Shown here: in pieces, positions 1 through 9,332 of the stretch
Layout: every line of letters begins with the position of its first letter
How positions within the stretch are numbered: the first letter of the stretch is position 1
Assembly (NCBI GenBank): GCA_002077065.1
Contig: NAJO01000012.1
Coordinates: 1,029,662 to 1,093,661 of the forward strand
Length of the DNA stretch: 64,000 nucleotides
Origin: Cryoendolithus antarcticus
Taxonomy: Eukaryota > Ascomycota > Dothideomycetes > Cladosporiales > Cladosporiaceae
Reading direction: 5' to 3'
Made by a program: the position numbers and the translations under genes
The notes under the pieces: model-generated
The model's input: only the letters and a program-made list of their open reading frames with translations
The model's database searches: none
What the model was told of the DNA's origin: nothing

Positions 1-396
1 CCATCAGAGGACGGCTACCCGAACAGTCTCAAGCCTCCTTCGAATCCATCAAGACCGGATAGTCCGTCGCTCAGCAAACGCTTCAGCGGCTGGTTCGGCT
101 CGAAGTCGCAGTCGCCCTCTCGCACTAGTATGGAGACTGTGCGACCCAATTTATCCGAGCTGCGGCTATCCGGCATGGACCGTCGGCGCCCGAGTGTGCT
201 GGAAGAAATCAAGCGGCAAACGTCTGTGCTATTCGATGATGGTGATCCAGAGGAGAGTGGCGAGGAAATCAGTGGCGAAGATGTGTCGGCGAGCGATGAT
301 CACGACACTGAAGACGAGACGAATCACTCAGCGGACGGTTCAAATGGGTTGGACGATCAGCTCTCCTGGCGACAGGATCGCAACAGGCCACCTTAG
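1..396 (+). CDS. 3' end of an unidentified Ser/Pro-rich, acidic-tailed protein (partial)
   Basis: The reading frame is open from the first base of the window to the TAG at 394-396, so this is the last 131 codons of a gene that starts upstream. The visible part is low complexity. First comes a Ser/Pro/Lys-rich stretch containing a KRFSGWFGSKSQSPSR segment, then a short basic helix-like piece (RRRPSVLEEIKRQ), then a strongly acidic tail rich in Asp, Glu and Ser. I do not recognise the family and no domain is visible. The gene converges on the isomerase-like gene, whose stop lies 111 bp downstream. That the frame is coding rests on its openness at the window edge and its biased composition; a spliced end in another frame cannot be excluded. 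Confidence 0.6.
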   Translation, partial: PSEDGYPNSLKPPSNPSRPDSPSLSKRFSGWFGSKSQSPSRTSMETVRPNLSELRLSGMDRRRPSVLEEIKRQTSVLFDDGDPEESGEEISGEDVSASDDHDTEDETNHSADGSNGLDDQLSWRQDRNRPP

Positions 397-507
397 CCAC
401 TGCGTTAGAAACGTGGTGATGTGATGACGATTGTATGGCATTAATGAGATTACAGCGCTGAGCGACTGTTCCACCTAGACTACAAGATAGCTTACCTAGA
501 CTCTTTC

Positions 508-1311
508 TCAGATCTTCGCCTTCGCCGGCAAATCAGTCCTCCTCCCATACACGTAGCTAATCTCCCTGAAACCCCTCGCAGCCTCCCCATACAGCTCCCC
601 CCTCAACAAACTATAAACGCCCATCTCCGCCTTCGGCGCCCACCTGCCCGCTAACTCCATCGCTACCCCCAACATCTCCTCCGGCGGCGCCAGAACATCC
701 ACAATCCCATCCTCCAGCGCCTGAGTGCCCGTCCACCGATGCGCCTCAAGCAGCATCCGCCTCGCCACTTGAGGCCGCAATTTGAGGCGCAGGAGTGTGC
801 CTATACCAGGGAAGTGCAGGCCAAGGTTCACGGGCGGCATGGAGATGTAGCCACGGGAGGAGTTCATTACGCGGTAGTCGTGGGAGAGGGCGAAGGGGCA
901 GGCGCCGCCGAAGGTGTGGCCTGTTATCATGGCTATGGTTGGGAAGGGAAAATCGAGTAAGGTCGCTAGTAAAGGGAAGAAGCCTTCCGAGTTCGCGGAG
1001 GGGTTTGTGTCGGATTCGTCGAGCTCGAGGCCCTATAGTCGTCAATTGTCACGTCTGAGTATGCTTGAAAATTGGTCGTAGTCATGACTTACGGTACACC
1101 AGAACTTCGCGTCGTTGCCTCGTGTGATCACTGCTCCTGGGGCACTCGAGCCTATGGTTTTGCGGATGAGATTGTAGGCGGAGATTAGCTTCTGAGCGTA
1201 GTGGGAGTTTATGCGGTTCTCGGGGGCTTTGCGCATTGTGAGGACGAAGATGTTGCCATCGTGGCGGTCGAGTGCGAGGGTGGGTTCGTCAATTAGGGCT
1301 TTGGACATCAT
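508..1311 (-). CDS. Enoyl-CoA hydratase/isomerase (crotonase) family protein, PTS1-like tail
   Basis: Two exons, 1093-1311 and 508-1032, joined across a GTAAGT...CTATAG intron in phase 0, give 247 residues. The fold is crotonase. The substrate strand reads RGNDAKFWCTGLEL, and the oxyanion/nucleotide helix reads GHTFGGACPFALSHDYRVM, followed by ISMPPVNLGLHFPG. The overall pattern is closest to peroxisomal delta3,delta2-enoyl-CoA isomerases of plants and fungi, which shift double bonds during beta-oxidation of unsaturated fatty acids. The C-terminus is AKI, a PTS1 variant used by the Candida tropicalis multifunctional beta-oxidation enzyme, so a peroxisomal location is likely. Oddity: the two positions that hold catalytic Glu in rat enoyl-CoA hydratase are both Pro here. 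The first is normally absent in isomerases, but the second is usually kept, so activity is uncertain. The start is the first of two adjacent ATGs. Confidence 0.85.
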
Positions 1312-1647
1312 GGACGTGCAGAACGATGGTATTGGATAGTCTACTACGGAAGAACGCCCAGCTTCGATCGATCACCAAGGTTGTTGTTGTACCCTACATT
1401 GTAGCATCTACATGTAGTTGAATGAGCTGGTTGTCATTTGGGCCGAGGTTGTCGTGGCTGTATTTGAAGCTCTCGAAGACAGCATCTGTGGCATGCACAA
1501 CATTCACAAAAGCTTCGGTCGACCGCTCTGCTTATGGCGATATGGGACTGCGCGAGGATCAACTGTGTAGACGCTTTGCGCATGTGTACGTGATCGCAGG
1601 GACAAAGACTTTGTAGTCTAGGCTACATAAACCCCGATATCCGTCGG
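1312..1647. other. Intergenic: isomerase promoter and MFS 3' flank
   Basis: Lies upstream of the isomerase-like gene and downstream of the MFS transporter gene, both on the minus strand. No coding frame with an ATG and plausible composition, and no RNA gene seen. Confidence 0.5.
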
Positions 1648-3367
1648 TCAGTGCTCTCCCTCACCCGCCTTTGGCAAGTACTTCGCGGTGGCGATCCTCC
1701 ATCGCTTGCCATAGATCCACAAGGGAATTGTTAACAGCGCAAAGATGGCCATGAGCATGCCGAAGATGCCAAATGGCTCACGTGGACCGCGGGTGAACAC
1801 CCACTCCACCACGAAGAACGTCCATGCGAACGAGATGACGCCGCGCACGATCGTTGTCATGACGAAACAGTCAGAGCTTACTGAGTAGTAAGCCTCGATG
1901 AGCTAGGATATCATATCAGTTGCTGTATCGGGTGGTCAAAAGGCGTTCTGCGAGAAACTCACGTAGTTGAAGCCAATCGACGGGATCTGCGTCAGCCCAA
2001 AAGACACCATCCCAAGTCCGAATGCCATCCCGACCCAAGCTGGCTTAGACCCATTGGCAGCGCTGAAACCAAAGCACCAGATGCCAGCGACTGCAATCAC
2101 CAAGGCTGGGAACATCGCAGGGAGACGTGCCTCTGGCTCCGAGAACCCATGCACTTCCTTCTTCGCCCCTCGTGTGACCAGTAGATCAGCGGTGAAGTGC
2201 GTAGCGATGCCGCCAACGATGCAACCGATTAGTCCAGCTACGTTAATCAAACCAACGTTATTACCCCAAAGATAGGGTGGTGCAGAAAGTAGCGCAGGTG
2301 CAATCGTAGCGAGCGTGACGATGGCCCCCACGAGTCCACCGTAATGCAGCATGACCACCCAGGTTCCTGGTAGCGCAAGGGTCTTCCACGGTGCGATGAA
2401 GCGTCTAATGATGTGACCACGGTACATGCCAACGCTAAGCTGCTGCGCGATGCCGAATGTGCTTTGGTACTTGGTGTTGATGGCCCGCTCGTCACGCTCG
2501 GTTCCCTCCTTCTCGTCGTTGTAGGTATTGTTCCTTTCCTCGTGTGCAAGATGTGACTTGCGGTCGAATAGTGTCTCGGGTACGAGGAAGAACTGGCAGA
2601 GGAAGATGAAGACAGACAATGCGGTCGTGATCCAGAAGATATATTTGTAGCCTAGGTTGCCAGCGATGTAGCCGCCAATGATGCCGCCGCTATGGTTGGT
2701 CAGTACGATAACATCTGGACGAGTGACTACAGACTACTTACACGAGACTACCAGCAGACAAGCACACGGTATAGAGAGCCATGGCTCGACCACGTTGGTG
2801 CACAAAGAACACCTCACCAACAATCTCGGGCGAGATGGTCTGCTCAGGTCCGGCGCCAATGCCTTGGAAGATCCTCGCAATGAGCAAGCCGTTGAAGGTA
2901 GTAGCAAGTCCTCCGCCCATGCTCGAGAAGATCAGGATGAGTTGCGCCAGTAACATGATCGGGCGACGACCGAATATATTGGCCAATGGCACCCATACGA
3001 TGTTCGAGCATCCGGCAAAAAGGACGTTGTACGCAACGAGGTGGCCCAGTCTCGTCAGGGAGTTTGGAGGCAGCAGTTGAAAAGTTAACAGCGGCAGGGC
3101 GGAGGCAATATTTGCGGAGGCGATGTTTGCGATCAGGGCGTACAGGGAGACTGTGAACAGGACCGCGAGTTTCCTCCATTTTGGCCAGTTTAAAGGATCA
3201 GCCGGGCTGCGTGATGGGTGTGGAACGAGTTCAATGTGATCCTCGTTGTAGTTCGTGCCGGTAGGTGTTCTCTGCAGCTCGTGATCGATGAGCTTCACGG
3301 TGCCTGGCGGTTCTGCATTCTTGACTTCCTCTTTCGAGAGCTTGAGCGCGTAGCCCCACCCAGACAT
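1648..3367 (-). CDS. MFS transporter, DHA1 family (HOL-like)
   Basis: Three exons, 2742-3367, 1963-2689 and 1648-1902, with GTAAGT/ATAG and GTGAGT/CTAG introns, give 535 residues. A cytosolic N-terminal tail ends in the DPLNWPKWRK motif typical of fungal DHA1 drug:H+ antiporters. TM1-6 follow, with GRRPIM after TM2 (the motif A region) and ARIFQGIGAGPEQTISPEIVGE in TM4-5. A variable cytosolic loop with FDRKSHLAHEERNN then leads into the second six-helix half. The YLIEAYYSVSSD motif and the VIRGVISFAW-like helix are reassembled only after splicing the last intron, which supports the model. The substrate cannot be read from sequence; relatives export drugs or carry polyamines and related cations. 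Start: ATG at 3367, the first ATG that gives a DHA1-like N-terminus; the upstream frame has no other convincing ATG. Confidence 0.9.
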
Positions 3368-4066
3368 GTTGGCCGCTGGCGTGTGTCGGAAAGCTCGGCT
3401 GCTGCAGGACTTCGGTTTTTTCCACCGCACGTCAAAGGACCACAAAGCAGCTCGACAAGACTAGGGTGCGGTCTTGAACTATAACATAGATCTAACGACT
3501 ACCCCAGGTGCTTCCCCGTGGGAGCCCCGGTCTTCGCCTCCATCAACGGCGTTTGCCAGCACCCACGCGATCCGTGAACCTCGAGGCACTCGTCGAACCA
3601 TCCGGCGCTCTTGGCAATTTGTCTCACGGAGCGCTGTGCTACGCTCCGTTGGGCACGTTTTCTGTTCTCTGCTCATCATTATCGATTGCACTTCGAACGA
3701 ATGTGACTAGAGTCTATGGTAACTGGACGTCTCGCTGCCAAGCTTGCGGCAGGCGTGCAAGACTCGAACCTGAATGAGACACGGGACTCAAAGCGATCGA
3801 CCCTTGGACACCAACTGCTGATGAACACTTGAATCCCTTGCGGCTGTCAGGAGGTAATACGTATACGAGCCTAGTTCTCTCCCTCGTTGACGCAATATAT
3901 CGATCCAACATAGGCTGGTGTGAGTTCGCGCTTCAATGCTGGGTACATCAGACGCTCCAATGCGATGACGAGACAACCGGCCGCCAGTGCCCTTAGCTTG
4001 ATGGACGTGTGATCGTTGAGCGTAGCCTTCACGCAGCAAGATTGCATCCGCTTCTGCTTTCGCTCT
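3368..4066. other. Intergenic: MFS promoter region
   Basis: About 700 bp upstream of the MFS transporter and downstream of the small Trp-rich gene. Short frames exist on both strands but none has recognisable composition or clean splice partners. A sequence resembling a tRNA T-loop on the minus strand near 3757-3775 does not fold into a tRNA. Confidence 0.5.
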
Positions 4067-4500
4067 TCACCACTCTCCACCGATCTTGTAGTGGAACCAC
4101 TCAGGCAGCCAACGCTTGAAGTTCCTTCGCCACCACTTCGCGGCATTCTGAGTAGTAAATCAGCTCTCATCCTTTGATGCACGGCTTCGACGATACTCAC
4201 TGCAGAGAACCCGACCCCGTTCATCATCAAGAAAACAAAGGTCCGTTCAGGCGGATTTCTACCCCAGCCTCCTCGCGCCTGGGAGTCCAGCTCATGATTG
4301 ATCGGTCGATACTCGGGTATCCGGCGATGGTCCGTTGGCCAGGACTCTGGATTCGTTGACGAAGGATTCGGGTGCGGGTTTAGGTCTGTGGAAGCCGGCT
4401 CAGATGTTGAGGGAGAGGTGTTGGAGTGGTGAATGTCGTAGTCACGGAGCAGAGAAGCTGTGGTGTGATAGAGCGGATTCTCCGTCGTGGTGACGGACAT
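4067..4500 (-). CDS. Small two-exon protein with a Trp/Arg-rich C-terminus, unknown
   Basis: Exon 1 (4201-4500) is 100 codons and exon 2 (4067-4147) is 26 codons plus TGA. They are joined across a 53-nt GTGAGT...TACTCAG intron in phase 0, giving 126 residues. The N-terminal half is polar, with Pro/Ser/Thr. It is followed by EYRPINHELDSQARGGWGRNPPERTFVFLMMNGVGFSA, written here only to residue-class level: a basic linker, then a short hydrophobic segment of about 13 residues. The spliced tail is NAAKWWRRNFKRWLPEWF followed by HYKIGGEW. The unspliced frame would run on to 3871 with a featureless sequence, so the strong splice signals and the coherent aromatic/basic tail favour the short form. 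I do not recognise the family. A peripheral membrane or nucleic-acid role for the W/R-rich end is only a guess. Confidence 0.6.
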
Positions 4501-4967
4501 CGTGGCGAAAGTTGAAGGGGTGGATTCGTTGCCTTCGATTCCGTCAACGATGTACTTGTAGAGTTCTTTGGCTCGGTGAGATGTCGATTACAGAGCAGTC
4601 AATATGCGCGGGCCTCGTCCGACATTCCACACAGACTCTGCTTCGTCGCTGCGATAGACCACTGGTGGCACCACGAGTATCCCAGACAGCTATCAACGCC
4701 TGGGTACTCTACGTTCCGGCACCCGAGAGTACAAGGCCTGGGCTCACCCACATCATCCGTCCGGTGGGGCGGATCGCGTTTCGCACTCCACACACGCGAC
4801 CGTACACGGTGGCAAGGCAGAGTGCCGGACGCTGGGGCAGCCGGCAGACCGCAGTGATGTATCAGGCGTGTGAAGTCAGCATACTCAAGTGTCGTAGCTG
4901 ATGAAAGTGAAGTACAGTCAAGTCAAGTTTGTCAACTCCACTATCACTCCAAGTAGACACAGCCAAG
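4501..4967. promoter_or_regulatory. Divergent promoter region, small Trp-rich gene / dioxygenase
   Basis: The 467 bp between two divergent start codons must hold both promoters. No specific transcription-factor site could be assigned with confidence. Confidence 0.45.
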
Positions 4968-5954
4968 ATGGCACCGAGTCTCTCCCCAGTGCATTTCTTC
5001 TCACATGGCTCGACGATGATGTTGGGCGAGGAAAGCGCCTCAGCAGACTACTGGAAGAAGTGTGGTGACGAAGCGTTGGCAGCAGGGATGAAGGGGGTGA
5101 TAATGATGGTATTTCCACAAACGATATCTTGTGCTCCAGCGCTGACATCCGCCTTAGGGCGCACACTGGGACACCAAAGGCGACAATCGGATAGAAGTTG
5201 CCACCAAGCCCAACCCAGGCAAGAACCCAATAGCCTTCTCACACCCTTCCACCTACGAGAACTACCAGCTGAACCCCGATCTACCTTCCGCGGAGAAAGT
5301 AATCTCCCACCTACGAGAGAATGGGATAGACGCCCACGGGAACGACCAGTTCGATTGGATCCACGATACTTTCCTCATCCTCATCCGCATGTTCCCCGGC
5401 GGCTGTCCGCCCACAGTCTTGATATCCCAGAATGCTCGCTACGATCCCCACTGGCACATGCGGATAGGGTCCATCTTGCGGAAGTTCCGAAAGGAGGGCT
5501 ACCTCGTTGTGGGCACTGGCGGCGCGGTGCACAATCTGTACCGTAATGACTTTGATCAGATGCTGAAGTACAGAGATAACTTCGCCATGCCTAGTCCACC
5601 GGATCCAGAAATGCTGGAATTCAGGCAGGCGTTCGAGGATGCGGTTACCAGGAACTCAGGGCCAGGTCTGAGGAGAGCGGTGACGAGGTTGATGAAGAGG
5701 CCGGATTATCGGGATGCGCATGGCACCGATGAGCACTTCATCCCCGCCGTGTTTGTCGCTGGTGCCGCAGGCGATGACGAGGATGAGGGTGTGGCTGCTG
5801 TTCTCGGAGCAGAGGATTGGGAGTTGGTGAGTGGCCACCATCAGAGTGTCGACTTCGTGAGTCTGGAGCTGACCGATTGCAGCGCAACATGGCGAACAGT
5901 CAATTCTCGTGGGGATCATGGCAAATTTCAGCACCCGCCATTGCAGCAGCGTGA
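4968..5954 (+). CDS. Extradiol aromatic ring-opening dioxygenase, DODA/LigB type
   Basis: Three exons, 4968-5108, 5158-5826 and 5883-5954, give 293 residues. This is the catalytic LigB superfamily fold, a non-haem Fe(II) (or Zn) dioxygenase that cleaves catechol-like rings. Plant and fungal DODA act on L-DOPA, and bacterial relatives act on protocatechuate or catechols. Metal-site motifs visible: VHFFSHGS near the start (His9, His13), GAHWDT at residues 48-53, and VGTGGAVHN in the second half. Both introns are supported by reconstruction of motifs: GAHWDT appears directly at the first acceptor, and splicing the last (GTGAGT...TTGCAG) gives the family-typical ending RNMANSQFSWGSW. The first donor is GTATTT, weaker than consensus. 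The true substrate is unknown. It sits 13 kb from no obvious pigment genes, so a betalain-like role should not be assumed. Confidence 0.9.
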
Positions 5955-6158
5955 GATCGCGCGCTATCCGTAATTGATGATCGATACACAGGGCGGAGGC
6001 TTGATGCTGTATTTCGCCAGCTCCAGAGCCTCGGCGTTGTACCGCTTGAGGCCTCAGGCTGGGCCTATTGCGCGATTGTGTCGAGGAGTGCGCAAGCGGT
6101 CTTCACCGTCTGCATTCCGACTACCCGTGAGGAGATTGAGCACAGCGTAGCGTAGATT

Positions 6159-6911
6159 TCAGTCAGCCGTTCGCATCTCCTCATCGACAGTTCGAGCTTC
6201 GTGCCTGATGCTGTCGATCTCTTCAGGTTTGAGTACCGTGACTGAGCCGTTGATGTCTTGGACGACATTCTCGAGGCCCTGCACCAGAGCTTCGATTTCT
6301 CGCCGTTGCTGAAGTACTCGCTGCAGGACCTTGGCGTTCTCGCCCTGCAAAGCGACTTGGCGCTGCTTCAATGCTTCAGACTGCTGTGATAGTGATGGTG
6401 ATAGATGCGACAGATAAAGCTCTTGCGCCGGCAGAGTATGCGGTCTGTGGTATTCCGTCAGCCTGAACGATTGGAATACGTGAAGAGCGACTCACGGCAT
6501 TGGCTGCACGACCTCCTTGCCCTCTGCAGCTGCAGCTTCTACAGTCTTCTGCTTCCGCCTCTTCGCATCTTCAATCAGCTGGTCCAGCTCATTCAGACTC
6601 GGCACTACATTGCGCTCCTCCACGATCTGATCGAAGTTCATGCGCATGCTGGCTCCTAAGCGCTCAGTGAACTCCTCATGAAGCTGCTGAAGACTTTGCG
6701 ACGCTTCACGAGCAGGCGTAGGGAAGCATGACGCGAAGTTCTCGTAGTTGCACGTTTTGAGGATATGCGTGACTGCATCGCCATAGAGCTGTTGAAGAGC
6801 TGTCGCTCGTGGGCCTGGGGTGGCTTGCACTGGCGGCGCAGAGACCGGAGACGGAGAGCGCGCTAACGCTGGCTCTGGCGCTGCTTGTGCAGTGGGCTCG
6901 TCGGTGGCCAT
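6159..6911 (-). CDS. NNF1: Kinetochore protein NNF1 (MIND/Mis12 complex subunit)
   Basis: Exons 6496-6911 and 6159-6444 joined by a GTGAGT...CCACAG intron give 233 residues. Nnf1 (PMF1 in animals) is a subunit of the Mis12/MIND complex, which links the inner kinetochore to the Ndc80 and Spc105 microtubule-binding complexes. The sequence shows a low-complexity Ala/Pro N-terminus and a helical head (ATALQQLYGDAVTHILKTCNYENFASCFP). A long coiled coil follows with FTERLGASMRMNFDQIVEERNVV. After splicing comes LPAQELYLSHLSPSLSQQSE, then KQRQVALQGENAKVLQRV; the LPxxELYLxHL segment is a hallmark of the family. Its tail faces the dioxygenase gene tail-to-tail with about 200 bp between. Confidence 0.85.
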
Positions 6912-8057
6912 GATAGTGATATATGAGGCTTCTGAGAGTTGTCTGAGGTCAATGTTTACTTCGATGTCTGAGATGCTGTCGGCGCGTGGAAGGCGAAAGT
7001 CTTGGCGCGTAAGTTCGCGTCAATGTCGTGACGAGCACCTTCCTCTCCACTTCCATCCCTTCCAGACATCATCTACGGCTTTCCGACCATCAAATGCGCT
7101 CTATGTAGAACGTGTGAACGAGACACTCGCAACGCGAGCAATAAGACACTTCGTCGAACTTCATCGAGAGACTTGTGGCCTGATGGCGACCTTGCCGCTG
7201 ACCTCAGCGCTTACAGCCTCAAACCTGCTACAGCAACTTGAAGCGGCCACGCTTCAATGACCATCTTCAACAACGGCACCGATACATCTGACACGACCTC
7301 ATTGGCCACCTCTTGTAGCAGATGGTTCGTCTGGGGTCAGGGTCGACCGATCCGTTGGCCGCCGCTTTGCAGCAAGGTGGCACAGAGACTCAATCTAAGC
7401 GCCCTAGTGCCGTTGCGCGCGCCTACTGCTTCTGAACGTCCTCATCTTCAGCCGGATCATCTCAAGATAGCACCCGCTACCGCTGCGCGCGTTGCTATGC
7501 TTCGCCGTCGCGGTCCGCTCAGGTACCCGTCTTTGACGACACCACTGATATGGCCTTCGCTTGACCGCAACATGCAATGATGCCGCCGGCCATTTGGTCG
7601 ACCTCTCGTTTCACCTTACCGCACGAGCGACTAGTCTCTCACAGGTTGCTTTGGCGCGAAGAGATGGTCGAACTGTTTCATCGATCTTACACTTCAATGA
7701 TGTAGGGCTGGCGAACCTGTGGCCAGCGCTTCACAGAATGCCTCAGGCGCTGTTTAAGAGGCATAGCATGGCCACCGACTGACCTCAGTATCTTCGAACT
7801 GCATGACAACATCTCCTCTCGTCTTTCCTTATTTCCTTGTCTCCTTCTTTCCTAAAATCTTTCCTTGAGTCATCTTCGTCCTGTCTGGTACTCGGCGTCT
7901 TGCGTTATTCTAATACATAATTCATTCCGTTCCTTACTCAACCATACCAAGCTGTGCTTGAGGCACAGTATTGCAGCCTGTCACACAGCATCACGAGCAA
8001 CGAGATCGACGACACTTACGACTTTTGCATATGCCCTATCTAAGGCACCTCCCGATC
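6912..8057. promoter_or_regulatory. Divergent intergenic region NNF1 / Myb protein, with a CT-rich tract
   Basis: About 1.1 kb without a convincing gene. Near 7805-7868, on the plus strand, is a pyrimidine-rich run (repeated cttt/tcctt blocks) about 190 bp before the Myb ATG. Such CT tracts commonly precede transcription start sites in filamentous fungi. Other frames here lack an ATG or show no protein-like composition. Confidence 0.4.
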
Positions 8058-8980
8058 ATGCCCAAGGAGACTAGAGTACCGTCAACTCGACACGCACAGT
8101 CGATTCAGACACCATACCCACAAGTCACCACATCGACCTCATCTCAACGCAATGCCGCCATCTGGAGCACGGCCGATGACGAGATCCTCCTCCGAGCCCG
8201 GGCATCGGGGCTAAATTGGCAGCCCATCGCTGGCAAACACTTTCCCAACAAGACAGCTAACGCCTGCCGCAAACGCCATGAACGTCTGATTGAACGTCGC
8301 CATGTTGACGATTGGGATAACCAGAAGCTCGATCTGCTTGCACAAGAGTATCTCGCATGCAGGAAGGAGATGTGGGAGATCCTTGCTGCACGTATCGGTG
8401 AACGGTGGAGTGCAGTCGAGGCGAAGGTACATCTATGAAACCTCCGCATCGTGACTCACGATGACTGACTTGTGTACAGTGCATGGAGAAGGGCCTCAAA
8501 TCACTCCAAACAACCGTCCGCACCGCCCAGCGTAAAGCTGCTGCTGGCGAGACATACGATAGTCGAGCCGTCCCAGACCACAACAGCGACTCCGGTTTCC
8601 TTGGCTCTGGCTCAGAGCCCGATGCCGAGCCCGAGATGGACGTCGACGAGCCCGCGACTACAACAACCGCCGTGACAACACCGTCAAAGCACACCGCCGC
8701 CGCCTCGTGGTCGGGGCCGGCACGACGCGACTCGCATCTCCAATCAGACCACATTCGCTCGCGAAGTCTGCCTGTTCCACAGGTGCTCCCACTGTATCAA
8801 CCGCCGCCACCAAGGGCTTATGTTCCGAACGCTGCAAGGCAGGCTCAGGCAGGATCTAGGGGCCTCAGTATTCAATCAGTACTCGTTGGTGCTGAGCCGA
8901 GGATACAGCCGATGCAGACGAGACATGAGATAACGATGGGAGGTGGGCGTCATCAGGAAGGAGCGGTGCGATACGTGTAA
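8058..8980 (+). CDS. Myb/SANT-like DNA-binding domain protein
   Basis: Exons 8058-8426 and 8480-8980 (GTACAT...GTACAG intron, phase 0) give 289 residues. Around residues 35-78 is a Myb/SANT repeat with the spaced aromatic residues IWSTADDEILLRARAS, LNWQPIAGKHFPNKTANAC and RKRHERLIE. A second, weaker helical repeat follows, with DNQKLDLLAQEYLACRKEMW, ILAARIGERWSAVEAK and CMEKGLKSL; the latter junction is created by splicing. The remainder is Ser/Pro/acidic, disordered and basic at places. It probably binds DNA as a fungal-specific transcription or chromatin factor; no target can be inferred. The ATG at 8058 was chosen because the upstream extension of the frame has no earlier ATG that improves the domain. 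Confidence 0.8.
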
Positions 8981-9332
8981 TCACTAGCGAGCATTATATG
9001 GGCGTCCTGGGAGCACTGTATCATACTTGGAGCGTTGGAGGACCTGGGCATATGTATTTTAGCCACATCGACAGCAGCTTACGACGATCATGATCCCATT
9101 TCAGAAGCAGGCCCAACTAGCATATGTTTCCTTAGTCAAAGACTAAAACTCAGGGCGAGCATTGGCACACGACGTAATGCCCAAACTTCTCACACTCGCG
9201 TTTCATCATTCATGCAAGCGCCGTCCTCCGTGCTTAGTATAGATTACGGACACGTACAGTACATCATCCAGTCCTTCACCCCTCCACCCAATGCAGTCGC
9301 CGGCCGAGTGCATATACTTCCTCGTGCCGTAA
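8981..9332. other. Intergenic: upstream of the CDF transporter
   Basis: About 350 bp between the tandem Myb and CDF genes. No additional gene or RNA seen. Confidence 0.4.

Noticed and set aside
3757..3830. Possible minus-strand tRNA (T-loop-like agactcgaacc)
   Set aside because: The flanking 5-bp T-stem does not pair and no acceptor stem or anticodon arm could be found.
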